64,000 bases of DNA from Pontibacillus chungwhensis (GCF_030166655.1 NZ_CP126446.1:3224001-3288000), one strand, 5' to 3'. Positions 1-9,106 are shown, numbered from the stretch's first letter. Numbers and translations: made by a program. The notes: generated from the sequence alone by a model not told the origin.

Positions 1-274
1 CACCAATGCCGATAATCCAATCAGGTTCAAAATCATTTAGCGTGCCAAGATGCTCTTGAACTAAATTAGTCGAAGGCTCTTCTGTGATGCCCTCAATCAC
101 TTTCGTTTCTATATTAGCCTTAGCCAGATGGCTTTCAATTTTATCTAAGTTTCCATTCTCCTTAACCGATCCACCACCGATTACAAGGATAGCTTTCTTC
201 CCATCTAAGGATTCGAGCGTCTCTAACGCCCCTTCTCCGAAGTAAATATCTCTTGGAATTGTAAAACGATTCAT
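1..274 (-). CDS. Iron-containing alcohol dehydrogenase, N-terminal part (cut by window edge)
   Basis: The frame opens at an ATG with GGAGG 9 bases upstream and runs off the left edge after 91 codons. The product begins MNRFTIPRDIYFGEGALETL and has a Rossmann-like strand ending in VIGGGSVKENG and a second segment DWIIGIGG. This is the N-terminal NAD(P)-binding half of the group III (Fe-dependent) alcohol dehydrogenase family, which also includes glycerol and butanol dehydrogenases. The metal-binding half lies outside the window, so substrate and metal cannot be judged. A paralogue of the same family lies at 28786-29952. Confidence 0.8.
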   Translation of the reverse strand, partial: MNRFTIPRDIYFGEGALETLESLDGKKAILVIGGGSVKENGNLDKIESHLAKANIETKVIEGITEEPSTNLVQEHLGTLNDFEPDWIIGIG

Positions 275-412
275 ACCTTTTAGCCTCCAATACGATTAGA
301 TAGTGAAGAAATAACCGTTTTTAGAGGTGAACAAACCTATGAAGGCAATAATGATCGGTTTTACTCATAGGTCCATATCGCTAATCCGCTTACATAAGGT
401 GTCTTTAGGACC

Positions 413-451
413 ACCTACCCTGCCCTATTCTTATTCCATAATAGGGTAGGT
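413..451. repeat. Nested inverted repeat in the menC/ADH gap
   Basis: ACCTACCCT at 413-421 is the reverse complement of AGGGTAGGT at 443-451. CCCTATT at 423-429 can instead pair with AATAGGG at 440-446, so two stems compete. A separate 8-bp inverted repeat (ACCTATGA/TCATAGGT) lies at 335-372. No T-run follows in either direction. The remaining 275-545 holds no gene that I can support. Confidence 0.4.
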
Positions 452-545
452 TTGATGGAGTATTCCCGTTAATTGTGGATGGCGCGTAAGGTGAGCATTG
501 GAAACAACTTCGAACGTTCCATATAAGGCCGCTTATAGGGAACAT

Positions 546-573
546 AAGAGCATTCGTTAGGACGAATGCTCTT
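546..573 (-). terminator. Hairpin at the end of menC
   Basis: An 11-bp perfect stem (546-556 with 563-573) has a 6-base loop that contains the TAA stop of menC. The T-run after it is weak (TTATGTT), so termination may be partial. Confidence 0.55.
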
Positions 574-1675
574 TAAAGTGATAGGTAAATGTGTGTTCTG
601 TAATTTGTTCGATGCGTCTCTGGTTAATTTCAAAACCAATCCCGGCCTTATCATGTGGGACTTCTACCTGACCGTTTTGTAACTCGACTTCTGGGATGAT
701 TACGTCTTCATGCCAATAACGCTTAGAAGCAGATAAATCTCCCGGAATGGTCATGCCAGGGAGGGAGGCAAATGCAAGGTTATGAGCTCTAGAAATTCCA
801 GTTTCAAGCATCCCTCCACACCACGCATCTACTCCAGATGATTCGCATAGGTTATAAATCTTCATAGCCTCCGTAAGCCCACCTACACGACTAATCTTAA
901 TATTGATCGTTTTACAACTACCAAATTGAATAGCCTGGTAGGCATCATGATAGCTTTCTATACTTTCATCTAAGCAAATCGGCGTATTCATACGTCCTTG
1001 TAGTTCTCGGTGTAAATAGAAATCACCAGCGGCGAAAGGCTGTTCGATCATCAGAAGCCCGAGGTCGTCTAATGAAGCCAGGTGATCTAAGTCCTCTTCT
1101 TCGTAGGCTCCATTTCCATCAAACATAATAGAGAGGTCTGAGGAAAGACCCTTAACCGCTTCGATATCTTCACGCTCATGCCCCTTTCGCACCTTCACTT
1201 TTATTCGCTTATAACCTAGTGATTCATATAGAGGGACGAGTTCATTCAGATTCTCGGATAAGCTTATCACGACACCCACAGGGATAGAAGGTTGTGTTCC
1301 ACCAATAAGAGAAGGAAAGGATTGGTTATTTTGTTTAGCATACAAATCCCAAAGAGCCCCTTCAAGGGCTGCTTTTGCCATTTGATGGCCTTTTTCTTTC
1401 TTCAAAAGTTCCGGTAGCTCAGAGGGATGTTGGACCTTTCCTTCTTCCAGTACAGGAAGAAAATGATCCCTCAACATCACCCAACACGTTTCTACCGTTT
1501 CAGCTGTATAAAAAGGAGTCGAAAACGCAACCCCCTCTCCCCAGCCTGAACACCCATCAGCATCCATTGCTTCGACTAGGATGCCTTCTCGTTCTTTCAC
1601 GGTTCCTGCATGTGTCGTAAAAGGTGTTACAAGTTCCATTGTGTACCGATAAAGTTTCACAGAAGCGAGGTTCAT
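557..1675 (-). CDS. menC: o-Succinylbenzoate synthase
   Basis: MenC dehydrates SHCHC to o-succinylbenzoate in menaquinone synthesis (cytosolic, enolase superfamily). The 372-residue protein shows the family pattern: KVK with catalytic Lys161, metal ligands Asp186 (FDGNG), Glu211 (IEQPF) and Asp236 (LDES), the second catalytic lysine Lys260 in NIKISRVGG, and a C-terminal GGMLETGISRAHN stretch. The ATG overlaps the menE stop by 4 bp and has GAGGAG inside the end of menE, so it is translationally coupled to menE. Some family members also racemize N-acylamino acids, but the men context makes the MenC role very likely. Confidence 0.95.
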   Translation of the reverse strand: MNLASVKLYRYTMELVTPFTTHAGTVKEREGILVEAMDADGCSGWGEGVAFSTPFYTAETVETCWVMLRDHFLPVLEEGKVQHPSELPELLKKEKGHQMAKAALEGALWDLYAKQNNQSFPSLIGGTQPSIPVGVVISLSENLNELVPLYESLGYKRIKVKVRKGHEREDIEAVKGLSSDLSIMFDGNGAYEEEDLDHLASLDDLGLLMIEQPFAAGDFYLHRELQGRMNTPICLDESIESYHDAYQAIQFGSCKTINIKISRVGGLTEAMKIYNLCESSGVDAWCGGMLETGISRAHNLAFASLPGMTIPGDLSASKRYWHEDVIIPEVELQNGQVEVPHDKAGIGFEINQRRIEQITEHTFTYHFKEHSS

Positions 1676-3165
1676 TGAACATTTCTCCTCTGTTTCAGCC
1701 AGTTAGCCAGTTCTCTGCGTAACAACTTATTGGTGGCATTACGCGGTAAATGATCGACGAAGTAGAGTTCTTTTGGTTGTTTATAAGAAGCAAGACGATC
1801 GTTACAAAAGGTTAGAACATCTTCTTTTGTTAGAGACGTGCCTTCCCTTCTGACAATAAAAGCTACGGGCACACTCCCCCATTTTTGATCTTCTTTACCA
1901 ACCACACCCACTTCTTTTACTTGATCCATTCCGCTTAAAACCCCTTCAATCTCCGCTGGGTAAATATTTTCACCACCTGAAATAATTAAATCCTTCCGGC
2001 GGTCCACTACATATAAGAAGCCATCTTCATCGACATAGCCAAGATCTCCTGTTCGTAGCCATTCTTTTTGGATGGTGTCTTCATTCGTTTCGGGTCTTCG
2101 ATAGTAGCCCTTCGTCACCATCGGGCCTTTAACAACGATTTCTCCTATTTCATCAGAAGCTGCTCGTTTCCCGTCTACTTCAATTGAAAGTTGCGCTGGG
2201 AATAAGGGTTTCCCTGCCGATCCGATTTTGTTTAATGCATAGTCCGGACTTAGCGTTACAATTTGTGAAGATGTTTCCGTCATTCCATACGATTGGAACA
2301 CGGGAACAGATTTCTCTTTTGCTTTATATAATAATGGTTCAGGTGCAGGACCGCCCCCTAAGAGCATCCCACGAAATTCATCAGGATACCGTTCAGTACC
2401 CAGTCGGTCCATCAGACCATCTAGCATAACCGTTACGACTGATACCGTCGTAACGCCTTTATTCATAATGGCATCATGGACCTTCTCGACATCAAAGGAA
2501 GTATGGAGGTGGACAGGCATGCCATAAATAACACTTTTCATAAGGATTGATAGTCCTCCTACATGGAAAAGGGGTAAAGCAGCCAGCCATTGGTCTTTTT
2601 CCGTAATGCCAAGGTTCAATGCAGAACTCACTGCACTCCACCAGTGATTACTATAGGATAAGAGAACCCCTTTGGGAGAACCGGTTGTGCCAGACGTATA
2701 TAAAATTGTGTAAGGATCTTCCATTGTGACCTCTTTCAGAAAATCAACAGAACGAGCTTCAGAACTCATCAGCTCTCCAAAGGAAAGAGAAGGAATGTCT
2801 GTTTTTTGTGTAAGTTCATGGAGCGTATCTTTAAATCCGTCTTCCCCCACTACATACACACACCCTGCATCCGTAACCTGAAAGACTAGCTCATCAATGG
2901 TTAAACGGGTATTTAATAACACCCCAACAACTCCCAAATAGGAGAGTGCGTGCACGATCTGAACCATTTCAACAGAGCTCTTCGCATAAACTGCAATATG
3001 ATCTCCCTTATGGATTCCAAGAGTGGATAATCGAGAAGCCCTATCCTTTGCTCGATGCTGAAGCTCAGCAAACGTCAAGCTCTCTTCATCCGTCACAAGA
3101 GCCGTGCGCTCAGGTGTTAAAAATGCACGTTGATCTAACCAATTGGGCATTGTTTGTTCGCTCAT
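1672..3165 (-). CDS. menE: o-Succinylbenzoate--CoA ligase
   Basis: MenE is an acyl-adenylate-forming enzyme that activates o-succinylbenzoate to its CoA ester. The 497-residue protein has the ATP loop YTSGTTGSPKG (about 156-166), YGMTETSS (from about 293), TGDLGY (from about 372), DRRKDLIISGGENIYP, and the C-terminal lysine in RNATNKLLRR (about Lys479). I chose the ATG at 3165, which has AAAGGGTGAGG in front. A GTG at 3174 would place the ribosome site directly against the start. The gene is followed by menC with a 4-bp overlap. It is separated from menB by a terminator and a repeat-filled gap, unlike the compact operon usual in bacilli. Confidence 0.95.
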   Translation of the reverse strand: MSEQTMPNWLDQRAFLTPERTALVTDEESLTFAELQHRAKDRASRLSTLGIHKGDHIAVYAKSSVEMVQIVHALSYLGVVGVLLNTRLTIDELVFQVTDAGCVYVVGEDGFKDTLHELTQKTDIPSLSFGELMSSEARSVDFLKEVTMEDPYTILYTSGTTGSPKGVLLSYSNHWWSAVSSALNLGITEKDQWLAALPLFHVGGLSILMKSVIYGMPVHLHTSFDVEKVHDAIMNKGVTTVSVVTVMLDGLMDRLGTERYPDEFRGMLLGGGPAPEPLLYKAKEKSVPVFQSYGMTETSSQIVTLSPDYALNKIGSAGKPLFPAQLSIEVDGKRAASDEIGEIVVKGPMVTKGYYRRPETNEDTIQKEWLRTGDLGYVDEDGFLYVVDRRKDLIISGGENIYPAEIEGVLSGMDQVKEVGVVGKEDQKWGSVPVAFIVRREGTSLTKEDVLTFCNDRLASYKQPKELYFVDHLPRNATNKLLRRELANWLKQRRNVQ

Positions 3166-3274
3166 GTTCCTCACCCTTTCTACAATTCCATCCAGAACTT
3201 GTTTGTTATAAGATTCTCATAAAATCTATGGTTTATTTTGATTTAAATGGGCCCGTTACGTTTGATGAGTGCTT

Positions 3275-3401
3275 GGGCTTGCTCGGGGACAACTAGCTTT
3301 CCTGCGGGGAGCTGGGGAGCCTCCTCGTTCGCTATCGCTCTCTGTGGGGTCTCCCCTAGGCTCCTTCCCCCGCGGGAGTCTCGATGTCCTCGAGCAAGCC
3401 C
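3275..3401 (-). repeat. Structured dispersed repeat, copy D (inverted)
   Basis: The 17-nt arms at 3275-3291 and 3385-3401 are complementary with one mismatch. On the minus strand the interior reads GAGACTCCCGCGG, then GGAGCCTAGGGGAGACCCC, GAGGAGGCTCCCCAGCTC and GGAAAGC. That interior closely matches copy A at 3472-3653, but the outer arms are unrelated to those of copy A. No gene is supported in it. Confidence 0.7.
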
Positions 3402-3471
3402 TGGCTATTGTTCTAGAAACAGCCCCGCATTCTAAAGGCGCCAACGGTTGAAGGGGTTTCGCATATGGCAT

Positions 3472-3653
3472 GTTTCCGTTACACCATGTATAGCAAAGGT
3501 GGGGCGGGAAATTGCGAGACTCCTGCGGCAGTAGGAGCCTAGGGAAGACCCCGGAAAGCGCGTAGCGATTGAGGAGGCTTCCCAGCTCGCCGCGGAAAGC
3601 GAGTGATTTCCCGAACCACCTTACACTCAATTATAGCTAACGGAAACATTCTC
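3472..3653 (+). repeat. Structured dispersed repeat, copy A
   Basis: The ends are GTTTCCGTTA (3472-3481) and TAACGGAAAC (3638-3647), perfect inverted repeats. Inside them, 3496-3512 pairs with 3606-3622 apart from two adjacent mismatches. The GC-rich core shares GCGAGACTCCTGCGG, GGAGCCTAGG and GAGGAGGCT with copy D. Related copies lie at 16263-16326 and 52750-52884. The element type is common in Bacillaceae intergenic DNA as far as I recall. It encodes no transposase. Confidence 0.75.
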
Positions 3654-3712
3654 TCAGCTTCGAGTGTACAGCAATTTTGCCCGATTACTGAACAGTTGCC
3701 TTTGGCATAGTC

Positions 3713-3775
3713 AAAGAAAAGAGGGTGCCCATGAGGCTCTCCCGTAGGAGAAGAGCTCATCACAGGCACCCTCTG
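3713..3775 (-). terminator. Strong terminator after menB
   Basis: On the minus strand AGAGGGTGCC pairs with GGCACCCTCT across an inner stem (ATGAG with CTCAT, and CTCC with GGGAG), followed by TTTTCTTT. It should end most transcripts coming from menFDHB before menE. Confidence 0.8.
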
Positions 3776-3788
3776 ATTATCGTTCGAT

Positions 3789-4610
3789 TTATGGGAAACG
3801 CGGGAACTGTTTGAAGTCTGGCTTGCGTTTTTCTTTGAACGCATCGCGACCTTCTTTTGCTTCATCTGTTGTGTAATAAAGAAGCGTTGCGTCGCCACCC
3901 ATTTGTTGAAGACCTGCAAGGCCATCTGTATCAGCATTAAAGGACGCTTTCAAGAAGCGTAGCGCTGTAGGTGATTTCTCAAGCATTTCCTGACACCATT
4001 GTACCGTTTCTTCTTCAAGCTTTTCTAATGGAACAACGGTATTGACCATGCCCATGTCCTCTGCTTCTTTAGCAGAATATTGACGGCACAGGTACCAAAT
4101 TTCACGAGCTTTCTTATGGCCAACCATACGGGCTAATAATCCAGCTCCATAACCTGCGTCGAAGCTGCCGACTTTTGGTCCTGTTTGTCCAAAGATTGCA
4201 TTATCAGCTGCAATTGTAAGGTCACATACAACGTGAAGAACGTGGCCTCCACCAATCGCATAACCTGAAACCATGGCAACAACCGGTTTTGGAATCACAC
4301 GGATTAAACGTTGTAAGTCTAAAACGTTAAGGCGTGGAACTTCATCGTCCCCTACATAGCCTCCATGACCGCGAACTTTTTGGTCTCCACCTGCACAGAA
4401 TGCATCGTCTCCTGCACCTGCAAGAACAATAACACCAATTTTAGAATCATCACGAGCGTAAGAAAACGCATCTAACAATTCTTTAACGGTATGAGGACGG
4501 AAAGCATTACGTACCTCTGGGCGGTTAATCGTAATTTTCGCGATTCCATCATTAGTTTGATAAAGGATGTCATCATAGTGACGTTCATTAATCCATTCTA
4601 CTGCTGACAT
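3789..4610 (-). CDS. menB: 1,4-Dihydroxy-2-naphthoyl-CoA synthase
   Basis: MenB closes the second naphthoquinone ring (Dieckmann-type reaction, crotonase fold). The 273-residue product has FCAGGDQ (71-77), the oxyanion loop GYAIGGGH (about 116-123) and [15 protein letters not shown] (141-155). The QTG at 142-144 is the signature of bicarbonate-dependent (type I) MenB enzymes; that assignment rests on family knowledge. The ATG at 4610 has an ideal AAAGGAGG. An upstream in-frame extension to 4673 would overlap menH and lacks a ribosome site. It lies 31 bp behind menH and is followed by a strong terminator. Confidence 0.96.
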   Translation of the reverse strand: MSAVEWINERHYDDILYQTNDGIAKITINRPEVRNAFRPHTVKELLDAFSYARDDSKIGVIVLAGAGDDAFCAGGDQKVRGHGGYVGDDEVPRLNVLDLQRLIRVIPKPVVAMVSGYAIGGGHVLHVVCDLTIAADNAIFGQTGPKVGSFDAGYGAGLLARMVGHKKAREIWYLCRQYSAKEAEDMGMVNTVVPLEKLEEETVQWCQEMLEKSPTALRFLKASFNADTDGLAGLQQMGGDATLLYYTTDEAKEGRDAFKEKRKPDFKQFPRFP

Positions 4611-4641
4611 ATGTATATTCCTCCTTTTAATTATAGCGCTT

Positions 4642-5451
4642 TCATCTAGTCTCACTAGAAAAGATGAATTCACTTACTATTTTAGCAAAAGTTTGCGCTT
4701 GTTCCACGTGAATTGCATGACCAGTTTGTGGAATGTTGTGATGAGAGGCATGCAAGAAGTGATCTTCCATTTGATTTGCAATGGCTGTAAACTTCTCATC
4801 CCATTCTCCTGTTAGGAGCAGGACAGGGCTTGTAAATGTTGATAAGCGGTCCCACCATGATGGCTGAACCCCTGTCCCCATACCTCTTAATGAGGCAGCT
4901 AGACCTTTTGGAGATTGTTTCATACGCTCTCTACGTATCTCACTTTGAATCTCTTGTGGTAAGTTCTTTTGACTTTGAAACATATCAAGATTCTCCCACT
5001 TTTCCACAAAAGCTTCAATACCATCTTTCTCTAAAGATTGGGCTAATCCTTCGTCTTTTGTTTGCCTGGCCAGTTGATCTTGTGTGGAATGAAGTCCTGG
5101 ACTTGCGCTTTCAAGCGTAAGACTCCTCACCATTTCAGGGTATGCCATTGCAAAGGAGAGAGCTGTTCTCCCTCCCATAGAATAGCCTACTACATGAACA
5201 GAGGGCAAGGAAAGGTGCTCTAGAAGTTCACTGATATCTTTACATACCGATTCCATGGTAAACCCAGCTGATGCTTCTGTCTTCCCGTGGCCAGGAAGGT
5301 CAATCCGTATCCATTGTATACGGTTTTGATCGTTTTCAACCAGGTTATCCCACGTAGAGTGAGTACCTGTAAAACCATGTAAAAGTAATACAGGTATCCC
5401 TTGCCCTACGCTTTCCACCCAATAGTCTTGTTCGTGTATCGTTATATACAT
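4642..5451 (-). CDS. menH: SHCHC synthase (alpha/beta hydrolase)
   Basis: MenH eliminates pyruvate from SEPHCHC to give SHCHC. The 269-residue protein shows [12 protein letters not shown] near the N-terminus, the nucleophile elbow GYSMGGR with Ser91, Asp218 in GEWDEKF and His245 in TGHAIH, a complete catalytic triad. It lies 9 bp after menD, and its GGTGG ribosome site overlaps the menD stop region. Position and triad support MenH rather than an unrelated hydrolase. Confidence 0.93.
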   Translation of the reverse strand: MYITIHEQDYWVESVGQGIPVLLLHGFTGTHSTWDNLVENDQNRIQWIRIDLPGHGKTEASAGFTMESVCKDISELLEHLSLPSVHVVGYSMGGRTALSFAMAYPEMVRSLTLESASPGLHSTQDQLARQTKDEGLAQSLEKDGIEAFVEKWENLDMFQSQKNLPQEIQSEIRRERMKQSPKGLAASLRGMGTGVQPSWWDRLSTFTSPVLLLTGEWDEKFTAIANQMEDHFLHASHHNIPQTGHAIHVEQAQTFAKIVSEFIFSSETR

Positions 5452-5460
5452 CGTCCACCA

Positions 5461-7194
5461 TTACCCTTCTAATAAGGCTTGTTCGATCTGCTTCCACTTC
5501 TGACGATGCCAAGTAGCATTTTCTTCACGATCTGTTTTTACTTCTATGACGGAAAGCCCTTTTGTTTCAACGAGACTAGACGTTAATTCCTGAAATTCAT
5601 TCCTTGAATTCACCTGTGTAAACGAACCACCATACATCTCAATAACTTTACTAAAATCAAGAGACAAAGGGGTTCCAAACAGTGGTTCAAAGTGGTCCTT
5701 ATGCTCAGCTTGAGGTAAGAAAGAGAAAATGCCTCCTCCTTCGTTGTTGATAACCACAATCCGAAGGTTCAAACCAAATTGCTTCGCCGCAAAGAGACCA
5801 TTTAGATCGTGAAAGAACGATAAATCTCCTAACACTAAGGTAACGTCTTCTCCATGAGCAGCTGCACCGAGTGCACTTGAAACAACGCCATCGATCCCGT
5901 TGGCCCCCCGATTAGCCATAGTTCTGACTGATTTAGGAGTGGTCAACATAAATGTATCTAAATCACGAATAGGCATGCTATTTCCTACAAATAGGGTCCC
6001 TTTTTCAGAGAAGCTCTTTAAAATCTCTGTAAATACATGACCTTCTGACAAGTTATGACCTTCAACCTCTGTCAGAATAGCTTTTGCTTTTTGATTCGCT
6101 TCCTGCCATTTCTTTAACCAACCAACGTCAAAGAACGAAGACTCTAGATGGTTGACCCACGTCTCACAGAATTGCTTTCCGTCAGCTAGGATCAAGGAAG
6201 CTTCATTTCCACTTGGATCCCTAAATCCCTCATAGGATTCAACCACATATTGTTCAATTTCTGGGTGGTCTTGAAGCATAAGCCAATAAGGCTTAGAAAC
6301 AGGCATAGCACCAAACCGGATAATGAAATCAGGAACAAATTGCTCTCGGACTCCCGGGCTTTTCAAAATCGCATCATAAGCTTCAATGACATGGTCTTTC
6401 TCATGCTGCCCAGCCCGCACTTGGGACAGAGGATCCGCTAAGACAGGTAGCTGTAAATACCGGGCAAGCTGTGTAACAGCTTCTGGTAGTCCCGGATCAG
6501 TTTGAGGACCACATACAATCAACCCTTTTTGATGCTTTTCTACGCGTTGTTTAATCTCTTCAACGGCCTCATGTTGAAGCTTTCTTTCCCCTTTATAGGC
6601 ATAATGAAACGATCGTTCAGTACGTTGGCCCCATAAATGGTCAAGAGTGAAGTCAGGGATAAGCGGTGAGCGAAACGGGAAATTCAGATGAACCGGACCC
6701 GCGTTATGATCAAGAGCTGTATGAAAGGCTCTAGCTGCTTTACTTCGTACGTAACGAAGCATCTGTTCACTGCTCTCAGGAAGCGCCATCTCTTCGAACC
6801 ATTTTACGTATTGACCAAACATATGAATTTGATCAATAGCTTGGGGAGCCCCTACATTGCGGAGTTCGTGTGGACGATCCGCTGTTAAAACGATGAGTGG
6901 GACTCGACTATAAAAAGCTTCCACAATAGCAGGATAATAATTTGCCGCAGCTGTTCCAGATGTACACACAAGTGCTACCGGACGTTGTTGTTCTTTTGCG
7001 ATTCCTAAGGCAAAAAAAGCAGCAGAACGTTCATCAACGTGAATCCAATGATGAACGTCTTCATGCTCAGCGAATGTCATTGATAATGGTGTCGACCTTG
7101 ATCCAGGAGAAAGAACAACATCTGTTAATCCCGTGTGAACAAGTTCATCTACAAAGTTGGCCACGTATCTGGTCAAAGTTTCTGTGTGTGTCAT
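5461..7194 (-). CDS. menD: SEPHCHC synthase (ThDP-dependent)
   Basis: MenD condenses isochorismate with the succinic semialdehyde-ThDP adduct made from 2-oxoglutarate, the committed step of the pathway. The 577-residue protein matches the family length. It has LSPGSRSTPL (28-37), the ThDP-activating Glu55 in DERSAAFFALG, and the Mg-ThDP motif GDLSFFHDLNGL (456-467) followed by NNEGGGIFSFLPQ (from 483). The start has AGGAGG and overlaps the menF stop by 4 bp (ATGA), indicating coupled translation. Confidence 0.97.
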   Translation of the reverse strand: MTHTETLTRYVANFVDELVHTGLTDVVLSPGSRSTPLSMTFAEHEDVHHWIHVDERSAAFFALGIAKEQQRPVALVCTSGTAAANYYPAIVEAFYSRVPLIVLTADRPHELRNVGAPQAIDQIHMFGQYVKWFEEMALPESSEQMLRYVRSKAARAFHTALDHNAGPVHLNFPFRSPLIPDFTLDHLWGQRTERSFHYAYKGERKLQHEAVEEIKQRVEKHQKGLIVCGPQTDPGLPEAVTQLARYLQLPVLADPLSQVRAGQHEKDHVIEAYDAILKSPGVREQFVPDFIIRFGAMPVSKPYWLMLQDHPEIEQYVVESYEGFRDPSGNEASLILADGKQFCETWVNHLESSFFDVGWLKKWQEANQKAKAILTEVEGHNLSEGHVFTEILKSFSEKGTLFVGNSMPIRDLDTFMLTTPKSVRTMANRGANGIDGVVSSALGAAAHGEDVTLVLGDLSFFHDLNGLFAAKQFGLNLRIVVINNEGGGIFSFLPQAEHKDHFEPLFGTPLSLDFSKVIEMYGGSFTQVNSRNEFQELTSSLVETKGLSVIEVKTDREENATWHRQKWKQIEQALLEG

Positions 7195-8579
7195 TCTTTT
7201 CCTCCTAGGGCGTGGATCATAGGTAAGAATTTAACTGCTGTTTCCTGATATTCTTCTTCCGGATCGGAATCTTCTACAACCCCACACCCAGAGAAAAGAA
7301 CTGCCTCATCTTTTTTCAATAGGGCTGAGCGGATAGCAACTGCAAATTCACCATTTTGATAGCTATCAAACCAACCTACAGGAGAAGCATACCAACCCCT
7401 GTGAAAGGGCTCATATTCACGAATGAACTGTAAAGAGTCCTCTCTTGGGTAACCTCCTAATGCTGGTGTCGGATGAAGCCTCTCGACCACATCTAGTAAT
7501 GAAACCCCATCCTTAAGAGTTCCACTTACAGGAGTATAGAGATGTTGAAGATTGCGAAGCGGGTACAAGACAGGTGCGTCCGGAACGTGAACATTTTCAC
7601 AACAACCTGTTACAGCTTCTTTAATCATTTGAACCACGAAATCATGTTCCTGTAAGTTTTTCTCATCATTCAAAAGCGCTTCTCCTAAAGCTTCATCCTC
7701 ACTCGGAGTCTTCCCTCGCGGAACAGTCCCTGCTAAGCAAGTAGATAATAGCTCGTTATTCTCTACCTTAACAAGACGTTCAGGTGTGGCTCCTACAAAA
7801 CAAGAATCTCCGCTTTCAAAGGCGAATATATAACTTTGTGTTTGTTCTTCTTTCAGCTTTCGAACAACTGACGCAGCTTTTCGATCATCAGAAAAGGAAA
7901 CAACCATCTCTCTGGCTAATACAACTTTTCCGATTTGATCGGTCTTAATATGATCGGTCGCTTTTGAGACAATTTGTTTAAATTCAGCAGGTAGGATTTC
8001 TTCTTGTCCTGTAACCTCTACACGCTCTTCTTCTTTATAACGGCCTGAAATCAGGTTCTGATATTCTTTCGTAACAATGTTGTATAATTCCTCTTCATTG
8101 TCATTAGGATGAATCATAAGGTTAAGGGTTAGATACGTATCCTCTCCCCACTCTGTTAAAAGGTACATTGGAATAAAGACTTTGCTATTCGGAAAATCTT
8201 CCCAAGTTCCGTCACCTTCCTTTAGCGGATCAAACGAAAAACCGCCCAAAGCTACAGGCCCTGTACCTGGTATTTCATATGGGTTCAGAACAACAGCATC
8301 CCCTAAGAGATCATTCCACATTTGGCGAGTTGAGAAGAAACGGTTTCGATCCGCCTCAAATGTATAGGCTGAACCAACGCCTACGAGGGTGAACGTCGTA
8401 TCAGCACTTGTCCAATAAACCCGCTCTCCCTGATAAACCTTCCCAGCCTGAAAAAAACCAAGGGAATCAACCGAATCCAGCTTAGTGGTGACACTTACAA
8501 GCTGAGGTTTCTCAATATGCTTTCTATTTGAAAGAGCTTTATAAAGCTTTTCATGATAATACGAAGTTGTTTCAATCAA
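7191..8579 (-). CDS. menF: Menaquinone-specific isochorismate synthase
   Basis: MenF converts chorismate to isochorismate and commits it to menaquinone. The C-terminal chorismate-binding domain shows KVVLAREM, FVGATPERLV, LAGTVPRGK, TPALGGYPR and a Mg-binding segment near FSGCGVVEDSDPEEE. I place the start at the TTG of 8577-8579 because GGAGGG lies 7 bases upstream. A longer frame from 8594 would put that ribosome site inside the coding region. It is the first gene of the cluster; the probable -10 is at 8638-8643. Confidence 0.93.
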   Translation of the reverse strand: MIETTSYYHEKLYKALSNRKHIEKPQLVSVTTKLDSVDSLGFFQAGKVYQGERVYWTSADTTFTLVGVGSAYTFEADRNRFFSTRQMWNDLLGDAVVLNPYEIPGTGPVALGGFSFDPLKEGDGTWEDFPNSKVFIPMYLLTEWGEDTYLTLNLMIHPNDNEEELYNIVTKEYQNLISGRYKEEERVEVTGQEEILPAEFKQIVSKATDHIKTDQIGKVVLAREMVVSFSDDRKAASVVRKLKEEQTQSYIFAFESGDSCFVGATPERLVKVENNELLSTCLAGTVPRGKTPSEDEALGEALLNDEKNLQEHDFVVQMIKEAVTGCCENVHVPDAPVLYPLRNLQHLYTPVSGTLKDGVSLLDVVERLHPTPALGGYPREDSLQFIREYEPFHRGWYASPVGWFDSYQNGEFAVAIRSALLKKDEAVLFSGCGVVEDSDPEEEYQETAVKFLPMIHALGGKE

Positions 8580-8637
8580 ATAAATGCCCTCCAATCATCA
8601 GGGACTTTGTCACTATATATTTTGGCACAACAGTACT

Positions 8638-8643
8638 ATTATA
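8638..8643 (-). promoter_or_regulatory. Possible -10 of menF
   Basis: A perfect TATAAT lies about 60 bp upstream of the menF TTG. The -35 is poor, so the assignment is tentative. Confidence 0.35.
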
Positions 8644-8716
8644 TCGAAAAAATCATTACAAATCATAAAAATCCCACCTTTATTTTATTCCCTTTTTCAA
8701 CATAGCTCAAGTAAAA

Positions 8717-8926
8717 AGAAAAGCGCAGGTGGGTTGACTTATCACGCTAGGTCCTAACCGCCGGAGCTGGACACTAAAGAAAAGCGCAGGCGACTGTTTA
8801 GCCCCGTATGCATAAGCAAAAGAACGGAAGTTCGCAAAGCGGACTGCAGTTCTCTTGCTTATGACACTAGGGGCTAGGAGCCGGAGATGGATCAAAAGAA
8901 AAGCGCAGGCAGGATAAGCCGGAGTT
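8717..8926. repeat. AGAAAAGCGCAGG repeat cluster between menF and menA
   Basis: AGAAAAGCGCAGG occurs exactly three times (8717-8729, 8778-8790, 8897-8909). Each is followed at variable distance by GCCGGAG. The middle unit folds: TAGCCCC (8799-8805) pairs with GGGGCTA, and GCATAAGCAA (8810-8819) pairs with TTGCTTATG (8855-8863). Similar short mosaic repeats occur in Bacillaceae intergenic DNA. An 87-codon frame across it is not supported. Confidence 0.65.
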
Positions 8927-9032
8927 TGACTACAACCGTCCCGACAATAAACAACTTTTAACCATCCCACTTCATGTGGGCTTTCGCACCCTGCAAGCTC
9001 TTCAATGGTAGGTAATCAAGGCTTTTTCTATG

Positions 9033-9061
9033 TTGACAGTGTCATACAGTTTGCCTAAACT
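9033..9061 (+). promoter_or_regulatory. Probable menA promoter
   Basis: A consensus TTGACA, a 17-bp spacer and TAAACT, ending about 45 bp before the menA ATG. A second possible -10 (TATGAT) lies at 9072-9077. Confidence 0.6.
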
Positions 9062-9106
9062 GAAATAGGACTATGATGAAATGGTCATGATTAAGGAGAG
9101 AAGAAG

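Noticed and set aside
3472-3653. Insertion sequence
   Set aside because: Terminal inverted repeats exist, but there is no transposase and no target duplication that I can see; better a non-coding dispersed repeat.
3256-3937. Frames of 124 and 132 codons through the menB-menE gap
   Set aside because: They follow the structured repeats and the end of menB antisense or in another frame, with no ribosome site or recognisable domain.
8707-8970. 87-codon minus-strand frame between menF and menA
   Set aside because: Entirely repeat DNA with Cys/Ala-rich nonsense composition and no ribosome site.
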